From Parelaphostrongylus tenuis (Eukaryota > Nematoda > Chromadorea > Rhabditida > Metastrongylidae), in NCBI GenBank assembly GCA_019055375.1, contig JAHQIW010000107.1, positions 372,001 through 436,000 on the forward strand: a stretch of DNA of 64,000 nt. Direction: 5' to 3'. Numbering within the stretch: the stretch's first letter is position 1; each line of letters starts with the position of its first letter. Shown here one piece after another: positions 57,192-64,000 of this stretch. A model generated the notes under the pieces. It was given only the letters and a program-made list of their open reading frames with translations. It did no database searches and was not told the origin of the DNA. A program made the position numbers and the translations under genes.

Positions 57192-58293
57192 TGGCGTACC
57201 AACTTCGCTTACGCTTTAAACATTCTTTCTTCTCTGAAATTATTTCGAATGTTTATTGCGAGGTTTCAGAAACAGTCGATACCATCAGTTTTATAAGAAT
57301 CGTTGAACGCTAAGCAAACATGAGGTATGAGGTGGTAAATTGAACGAACTACATGTAACATTGATTGCAGTGCATTTTTTTTTTTCAGCATTTTATCTCT
57401 GTAAACAAAGCTCTTTATTATATATTCTCTACTCAAATCATTGCTTATTACCAATGTGTCGCTTGTGATGATGTTTACATTTAGAATCTGCGAAAAACCA
57501 TCTCTTGAACACTATCATTGAGTGGTTACTTCACTGGTGATTGATTGATTTCAAGTCCAGTCTAATTCCGTGATGAGTCTCAGCTATCACATGGATTGGG
57601 AAGGTATAAAAAAATGGATGAAAGCTCTAAGCATAGATTTCGGAACACTTTAAATGCTGTATAAATGTGTTTACACTACAGCAACTTTAAATTGAGAGCG
57701 CCGCATATGCTACGCACAGCTTTAGCGTAGTAAAGTAAAGGCTCCTCCACAATCTCACGTATCTCCTCCATCCAGCCTTCTAATGCAAAAAAATTCTTTT
57801 ATCACGGTGGACGTAGCAAGTCTTTAATCGTAATAAATGTACTTATGAATCGCCGCGGCTTTCGAGAATTAAGCTCCGAACTCTGTATTGGGCAAGGGGC
57901 TTGCATGTGAAGAGTAAGCAAACATTGTCTCCGTCCGTTTTGGGCAGCAGCAAAAGTAGGGGCTACTAAAGAGCAAATCCCGCTCTATAGATCACAATCC
58001 GAAAGCGATACTTATCTACATACCTATTTTTCACGTCGTATCTCATACAAGTCCATCTTCAATGATAAATATGTGCAGTTTCCACACTTTAGTTTGAGAT
58101 AGGGCTTCACACTATTCTCGCACATCGATATGACTTCCAAAATGGTACTTTTGACAGGAAACACATTCTATACAAACATAAACTACGTACATGCAAATAA
58201 GTGCTAGAGGTTTATGCACATGTGTATTCACTAGTTTCTAGAAGGTAAAATTGTAAAATCTTTCTTTTCCAGCGTTTTTTGACCTCGCTCAAA

Positions 58294-58306
58294 ATATATA
58301 TTCTAA

Positions 58307-58339
<33 letters not shown>
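58294..58339. repeat. TA microsatellite
   Basis: Nearly pure alternating TA over about 45 bp, with a short interruption near 58306. Confidence 0.8.
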
Positions 58340-58341
<2 letters not shown>

Positions 58342-58649
58342 TGACGACATATTTTGAACCTATTGGTGTACCTGTGATGCCTTCTGAGCGAAGTTTCAAA
58401 ATCAGCGAATAAAAAGATATTACAATATCCATTTTACCAGCCACGAGCAATCCACTGTAAACACTGCATGTCTGGCGATCTTATCACTTTGAGGATCGCA
58501 AATTATTTACTTTTCATTTATATTTAGGGAGTATATTCCTTTACAAGAAATTGACTGAACCGAAGAGCATCGTGCTACTGATGAGAACCCAAGGGCTCAA
58601 CGTACGTCTAGCATACATGAGAGCCACACCAGGCCTCATGAAAGGCCTA

Positions 58650-59560
58650 AAATATGTTAGCAAAAACGTGGTTGACTCTTTTTTGTTATTCGGAAATAAA
58701 TGAAGAATGAGGAGTTTTTGCAGTACAAAAATTTTCATGAGAGTGTTAGTAATCACTCAAAAGCTTAAGTCTCGAAGACTACTGTAAATGCTCGATTTTT
58801 GAAAAAACCTTTTTACAGCACAGCTGCATTCAAAATAAAATTGTGGTTCACGCACGCCTCTCTTTTTATCATTATCACGCTCATATATCGAGAAACGCAA
58901 CTCTTTCTAAGCCTATTGGTAATCGTTCCTGAGCTCAAACCTTGATAAATTTAATAATGTGTTTGCTTTTCAGAAAGGCTTTTCTACAAAGCTGTAGCAA
59001 ATAGAAAATTATGTGTTTCACTCGCTATTTCTCGTGGGACAGAGATCTTCTCTTGAATTATGCGTAATCACTCCATAGCGCGAGTCTCAACGATTAAGGC
59101 TATGCTTATTCTCCGAAAGACCGATTCACTGCAGCATTAGAAATAGGCTTGAGCTTTACATACGCTGCACATTTGCTTGCCGGTTGAGAGTGTGTTGGCT
59201 GAGATCAACGACGCACGATCGATAGATTATAGAGACGCAAATCACGCGTGTAATGCAATTTTCGCCACTAAAATCAAAATTGTTCTTTGCTTTGAGAAAG
59301 AACTCCGGATAAAACGTATGACTGTGATACTCAAACATTTTCTGCAATGGCTAATGTGCTTTTGGTGCTTCTAACAAATTATAGGTGTAATAAGAACAAA
59401 AGTGCGCGGTGAACATGATGCATGATTTTATTTTGAGTGCTACAGTACTATAAAAATGTTTTTCAAAAAAACGAGCATGTACAGCAATCCACGGAGATCT
59501 AGGCTTCCGAATGATTACCAGCACTCTTATCAAAAATTTTTATCCAGGGAAGAGAATTGT
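58650..59560. repeat. family F repeats, several pieces
   Basis: Includes 'gagagtgttagtaatcactc', 'tttctacaaagctgtagcaa', 'cgcacgcctctctttttatc' and 'ttccgaatgattaccagcac', in both orientations. Confidence 0.5.
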
Positions 59561-60341
59561 ATCTTTATATGTTCTTGGATAACGATATAGCTCTTTAGAT
59601 GCACCGTTGCCATGCATATATTTTGCATGAAATGGACAAAATAAACGAACTCTGTGGAATGTCGATTGCAGCATACTTCGTTTTCTGCATTTTAATTCGA
59701 TACGCAAAGCTTTTTGCCCCATTTTTGGCACTTAACCACTATCTTGTTAAAAAAGCGTAGCTGTAAAATGATTCCTTATCAGTGATCTATGAAAGTTATT
59801 TTTCAGACGAACTGAAAGATAACTTGACTGCTGATTGATTGTTCTTTCAAGTCCAGTTATTACCTGCAGTGAGTACCTAAGAGGTGTGCTATTTGTTCGA
59901 CTCAAAACCTTATTTAGGTGACCGAATGCGCATTTGTCCTATTGATCTACCAATAATAGTGCTAAAAACTTCACAATTATTATAGCTGTAGATCTAAATG
60001 GTGACTTCTAACTCAAGATTCGATTAACACAATGGATCCTGTGCTTTTGCGGAGATTGTGCTTTTATCAACTATTAAAGTTTGTCTTCCAAATGATTCCT
60101 CATAAAAAGAAATTATTAGAGCACGATCAAACATAGGCTTATGCATAGAATTGTTGGAAACACAACTCTCCTCTAGCCACCTAGGATAAGTAAGTATTGT
60201 TGATGGCACTTCTTGAAATAGAAATACACGGATCCCCGTATTCTTTATCATTAGATATACATGTTTTGTAGATTGTGAAGTAATTATACGTGAGCGTGGT
60301 CACAACTTTTACCACTTCGTAGCGATCCGACGACAGTTGCG

Positions 60342-61359
60342 TCATGACGACATTCCAGATATTCGGCTCAACTCTTCTTTTACTTCCTCCTCTAGCGCAA
60401 ATAAGTTTTCTTTTGTTCTTCCAGTAAAATTCTGAAACAATTTTTACAGCGTCATACGTCTTTAGTCTTGTCATGTCCAAATTTTCAAGGTTTCATATCG
60501 TTGTCTTATGCCTAGCTGCTGACATGGAAGCTTTCATAATAGCACGTTTTGGCTGGTTTTTTCAGTAAATGGAAGAAGTGGAAAAAGTAAATGACTTTTA
60601 TGAGCGTTCATTGACTCGAAAGGAAAATGAAAACTTTTTTGAAACGGTGGGTTAACGAGCTAACTACACCGGAAAGGTCGGCGGGTAAAGAGGCGGGTAA
60701 AAGGATAATGGGTTTAGCGTTGATAAATTCTGACAGATTCACCATACATTCTGCTTCATCAAGAATCATTGAGCTTTAGAAAAGCATATTTGGCGATGTA
60801 TCAATCTGGCGTTTTTACCCTCCCCATTTACCAATCAGGAGATGAGGGGTTGCTAAAAACAATGGGGCAAATTCAAAGATGTTGTGGGCACAGTTGATGT
60901 TAACAAGATAGTAGTGCTAGTAGGACAGTGATACGAAGTTAGAACAGAATTGCTGCTCACACGAAAGCGCTGCTCTTCCGTGGTGAGTTGCATTTCAAGC
61001 CTATGAAGAGCTTTGGCTACTGCTTCCAATTGTTCTTCAATGGGTAAGCTCTCATCCAATTCCTGCTCATCGGTTGTTTCTTCCAGTAAGTTATCCTTGG
61101 CTAGAATACTTTTACCTGAAATATCAGAATTCAATTCTGAATTCAAATATAACGCTTCTTCACCTTTCTCCATCAACGAATTTTTTGCTTCCGGGTATTC
61201 TCGGAGGGCTTCCCACAGATCATCCTTGCTAAGAACATAGAGATCCGAATAGCCAACCGATCGTACATTAGCAGTTCGCCGATTTCCGTTTTTGTTGCCG
61301 GGAATATTAAGAATTGACAGCTCGCCAAACACAGTCCCTGCCCCAAGGCGCACGAATAC
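60342..61359 (-). CDS. cyclic-nucleotide-gated channel subunit, 3' three exons
   Basis: C-terminal part of an alpha-type CNG cation channel (TAX-4/CNG family), a plasma-membrane channel opened by cGMP in sensory neurons. Exon 61359-61164 gives [20 protein letters not shown] then [20 protein letters not shown] and [19 protein letters not shown]: the end of the nucleotide-binding domain, with the phosphate-cassette FGELSIL and the RTANVRS strand. A 48-nt intron follows. Exon 61115-60961 gives [14 protein letters not shown] and a coiled coil. Exon 60431-60342 (acceptor 'tgtttcag') gives [18 protein letters not shown] and TGA. All phases agree (1, 2, 0, 0). The coiled coil corresponds to the C-terminal leucine zipper that sets subunit stoichiometry. 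Pore and transmembrane exons must lie upstream beyond the window or in a large intron. Which paralogue it is cannot be settled here. Confidence 0.9.
60695..60845 (-). repeat. SINE-A fragment, reverse
   Basis: Degenerate reverse SINE-A between the last two CNG exons ('tttagcgttgataaattctg', 'catcaagaatcattgagctt'). Confidence 0.5.
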
Positions 61360-62692
61360 CTAAAATACCCTCATTTTGGAAAATTACGTAGGCGCTTTCG
61401 GCGGTGCCTGGATTTTTTATCATCAATAGCTAGATGTTTCTTATAGTTGGTTCAATATTGTGTAAAATCAGTAAGAAATTGAAATTTGGAAAGGAACAAA
61501 TGGAAATTATTTCTCGTTCAAGCTGTTGATGTAAGTGATATTGGCTGTAAACATACTGTTGCACTGGAAAAAGAAAAGTTATCAGAAAATTTGAACGGCA
61601 CTGTATACCGATTACGTGACAACTTCGGGTGCAGTACTCACACAATTTACAGAAAACGACAACGTACAGAATGAACTTTTGTCCTATTACCACGTGACTC
61701 TCTATTCATTGCAGTGACTTGAATGAGCAGCATTGAAATCTTATGGATTACTAGGCTCCTCACATAGCGGACGGTTACATGTCTACCAAAGAGAACACCG
61801 ATGTACGTTTTTCACCAACATCTATCTGAGTGCAGAGCTCTAGGAAAGGCGACGTGTACGACTAGAAAACCCTCGAAAACATCAGTGTAACTTTACTCGT
61901 TTATGGAAAATAAAAGTCTATATAGAGCTGGAAAATTACTTCATCTCTACTAAATTATTTTATCTCTTTGCATAACTTTGTTTTTGATTTGACACTTCCT
62001 TTGAATTCTTTTGATGTGCTGAATAAGCAAGTGAACGGTGTGAGATCCTTCACATGATGGGGTACGCAGGTAAAACAACGTTTGGATAAACTAGACTTGT
62101 CCAGAAAGTAGGAACGCCATATGACATTTTGTTTTTTCCTCTTTGATCTTGCAAAGCTTTACAAAATTCTGCAAGACTCTTCAATTAACTGCTTTATAGT
62201 AGTGTTATAGTGTTAACTCTATGTTAAATATATACTAAGTGCGATGCATAACTGTGAACCTTACGAGGAGGTGGGACGTGAATTTCACTCTTACCGGAGT
62301 AAGCGTGCGAACTACTACACTCCTTTATAAGTGTTTTGACTTCGCAAATTCCACGGCGAAATGCTAGGTATAAAATTATGATTTCCTTTCTGAAGGCGCA
62401 GTGATAGTAATGCCAATCATCATGAGCGCGTCGCTGATTCGAGACGTCTCAGTGCTCTCAGACTTCTCGGATCGCATAATAATTCTGGCTTGGGAAATTA
62501 GTACCAGCATTAGAGTAGCCCGGGAAAAACTCTGCTCTGCAATCTAAGTGAAAACGCTGTAACCTACTCTATCTCAACACTGAGAGACAATAGGCCCGAT
62601 CGCCATTCAACATCAGTCAGAACAAAAGGAAAATCTTTTTATATAATCCCTCGAGCGGTAGTAAGAATCCATAGATATACCCAGTGATATAG
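61360..62692. other. no gene seen
   Basis: Upstream CNG exons were expected on the minus strand here. None of the conserved channel motifs (pore, S6, start of the binding domain) is visible, so this is presumably intron. Confidence 0.4.
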
Positions 62693-62960
62693 AGTGATGT
62701 GCAAATCTCTCGCATCAGACGGAACTTGAAATCACATCTCACTCTATCCGGAGACGCGTGCTCTAACCCGTTGCACTACTGACGTCCATTTTGCACAACA
62801 CTATTTCTACGCTACAGCGCATCTAACTCACAGCCGTCATCCGTCAACGCCCTGACCCGTATAGTCGGTGTCGCCATTGAACCCACTCACGTTGACAGGT
62901 ATTGAGATATGGGTTCAAGTCTCGCCTGACGCGAAAATTTGCTCATCACTCTAAATCAGT
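62693..62960. repeat. SINE-C palindromic pair
   Basis: A reverse arm (62693-62790: 'agagtgatgtgcaaatctct', 'cccgttgcactactgacgtc') and a forward arm (62895-62960: 'gatatgggttcaagtctcgc', 'gctcatcactctaaatcag') are arranged head to head around a 100-bp centre. Confidence 0.6.
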
Positions 62961-62992
62961 TAGAAAATCTTTTGTTTAACATATAATAACAC

Positions 62993-63027
62993 TACTCTGG
63001 GGAGGCTGAGTTGCCGAAATATCAGCC
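62993..63027 (+). ncRNA. hammerhead-like motif, decayed
   Basis: CUCUGGGGAGGC, loop UGAGUU, GCCGAAAUAUCAGCC: stem II GGC/GCC is intact, but the CUGANGA core is CUGGGGA. Opposite orientation to 63333-63367. Confidence 0.4.
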
Positions 63028-63332
63028 ATCAATTTCGTTGAAAGCATACCAATTTTGCCCAATCTTCAAATAAGATCAATTTCGAGAAAAAAAATTTTCA
63101 TACAGCAGCTGAACCCACATACAAAAGTTGGACGGCTTTCGTGGATGACGGACGCGAACAAACTAACTCTAGTAAATCCCAAGACCATCTGTTAACCTCG
63201 GCATAGTTTGAATAAATGAATAGTTTCTTCTGTTTAGCCGTTCCGAGGTGTTACTGATATTATTTATTGAATATTGGCGAAGCATGCAACAATGCAGTTA
63301 GTAATGCAGCTTGAATACACAATATTCGAGGA

Positions 63333-63367
63333 AGCTAACGTTTCGGCGGGTCGCCTTCGTCAGAGCT
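63333..63367 (-). ncRNA. hammerhead-like motif of a Penelope-like element
   Basis: On the minus strand from 63367: AGCU, core CUGACGA, stem II GGC/GCC with loop GACCC, CGAAA, minimal stem III AC/GU, then GUU and AGCU that pairs with the first AGCU. All core residues are present, but stems I and III are very short, so activity would need a dimer. It lies about 200 bp downstream of the GIY-YIG reading frame on the same strand, where PLE terminal repeats carry such ribozymes. Confidence 0.6.
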
Positions 63368-63535
63368 GGAAAGATCACATTGATCCACAATCCACTAAGC
63401 CAAAAACCTCCATAACCCTAGCAGAAAACGTTAGAGATGTGTTTTGGATCGCATAGTAAAAGCTTCATTCTAAAACACTCACCGTGTTTGATATTTGGGT
63501 CTATCAATTATTAATTGAAGACCAGCCGCTTAAGG

Positions 63536-64000
63536 TCAGTGCATCAGTGGGCTGTGCCTAACTCGGGCCGGAAAAATCAGCCTGAGATATGGTTCGAGGT
63601 CACGCGTGATTACGAGGCACTCCTCTTTTCGGTTCATTTTCGGGCCTTTTTTATGTATCCAAAAGGCTTCTAATGTTTCACGCGCAGATGTTCTTGATTC
63701 CTGTGCGAGTATAGTGAATTTGACGCCGAACATTACTCCTGCATGTTTTTTGGTCCCTATGAGTGCCTAGTGGAGTTTTTGAATCACAGTTGCATAACCC
63801 AGCTAGGTGCTCTTTTACCCGGAGGAATAGTGGTCTACCCGTTTCGCCAATATACTCATCGCTGCATGCCTCGCAGGAGATTAGGTAAATTATACCCGAT
63901 CTCATACAGTCGCCGTCTCTGCCGTTCGGACAAACTTTACAATCATTGGTTTCGCAGAGGCGGTCATACAATCGGTTGCGGACTAATTGACGCTTTAGTG
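63536..64000 (-). mobile_element. Penelope-like retroelement, GIY-YIG endonuclease end
   Basis: The minus-strand frame from the window edge reads CKVCPNGRDGDCMRSGIIYL then ISCEACSDEYIGETGRPLFL, the Cys-rich lead-in and the GIY-YIG motif pair (here IIYL and YIGETGR), to about 63752. After one surplus base in a 6-A run (63746-63751) it continues HAGVMFGVKFTILAQESRTS then ARETLEAFWIHKKGPKMNRK, the conserved C-terminal half with the E-aa-x-I element, to TGA-type end 63536. In PLEs this domain follows a reverse transcriptase, expected beyond 64000. The frameshift may be decay or an assembly error. The element is described here only in outline. Confidence 0.8.

Larger units (their letters stand above)
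44708..60341. other. repeat-dominated region between apd-3 and the CNG gene
   Basis: About 15.6 kb without a firmly supported conserved gene. It holds SINE-A, B and D copies, a 775-bp palindrome, a minisatellite, mariner relics and hammerhead relics, all listed separately, plus two weak gene candidates (48538-48774, 55972-56402). Within 50.1-52.2 kb and 57.3-58.6 kb I see nothing assignable except a (TA)n run at 58294-58339. Confidence 0.45.

Noticed and set aside
1..64000. CRISPR arrays, bacterial operons, ribosome binding sites, rRNA
   Set aside because: The sequence is spliced eukaryotic DNA. No regularly spaced repeats or rRNA segments were seen.

Overview
The window is nuclear DNA of a clade V (strongylid, hookworm-like) parasitic nematode. 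This rests on the protein matches, compact 'ttttcag' splice acceptors, a probable spliced-leader trans-splice site 10 nt before one start codon, AT-rich introns, and a heavy load of tRNA-derived SINEs, mariner relics, foldback elements and Penelope-like element (PLE) debris. Most long ORFs in the raw sequence are shadows of repeats. The real genes are split into short exons that I rebuilt from homology plus splice sites and reading phase.

Conserved genes, all on the minus strand: (1) a lin-32/atonal-type bHLH proneural gene, last two coding exons at 7797-5825; (2) an essentially complete AP-3 complex delta-adaptin gene (apd-3), 34 exons from 44697 to 17282, filling 27 kb; (3) the 3' end of a cyclic-nucleotide-gated (CNG) channel subunit, 61359-60342, whose upstream exons I did not find in the window. 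Less certain plus-strand genes: the 3' end of an unrecognised gene (187-1883), an unrecognised multi-exon basic protein (14216-15731), a possible secreted peptide (55972-56402) and a weak coding trace at 48538-48774.

Layout: 0-2 kb unrecognised plus-strand gene end; 2-5.8 kb repeat-poor intergenic; 5.8-7.8 kb lin-32; 8-14 kb SINEs and a mariner relic; 14.2-15.7 kb unrecognised gene; 17.3-44.7 kb apd-3, its introns packed with SINEs, a mariner, TTAA-type elements and foldbacks; 45-60 kb repeat-dominated, with a 0.35-kb-armed hairpin, a 9-bp minisatellite and mariner pieces; 60.3-61.4 kb CNG channel; 62.7-64 kb tRNA-like palindrome and a PLE 3' end.

The most interesting content is a set of hammerhead ribozymes. 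Two apd-3 introns each carry a compact element of 409-410 bp, flanked by a 12-bp target duplication and built as a partial head-to-tail dimer of a 320-bp or 268-bp unit containing a type I hammerhead. This is the architecture of a retrozyme, a retroelement thought to pass through a self-cleaved circular RNA. The ribozyme near 35.6 kb lies in the sense direction of apd-3. Decayed hammerheads also occur at 46.5, 57.1, 38.4, 38.5, 63.0 and 63.35 kb, the last just downstream of a PLE GIY-YIG domain.

Data quality: exons 1-17 of apd-3 are frame-perfect, but exons 18-34 hold about eight 1-2 nt indels, mostly insertions, while splice sites and homology persist. That looks more like uncorrected long-read sequence than gene death.
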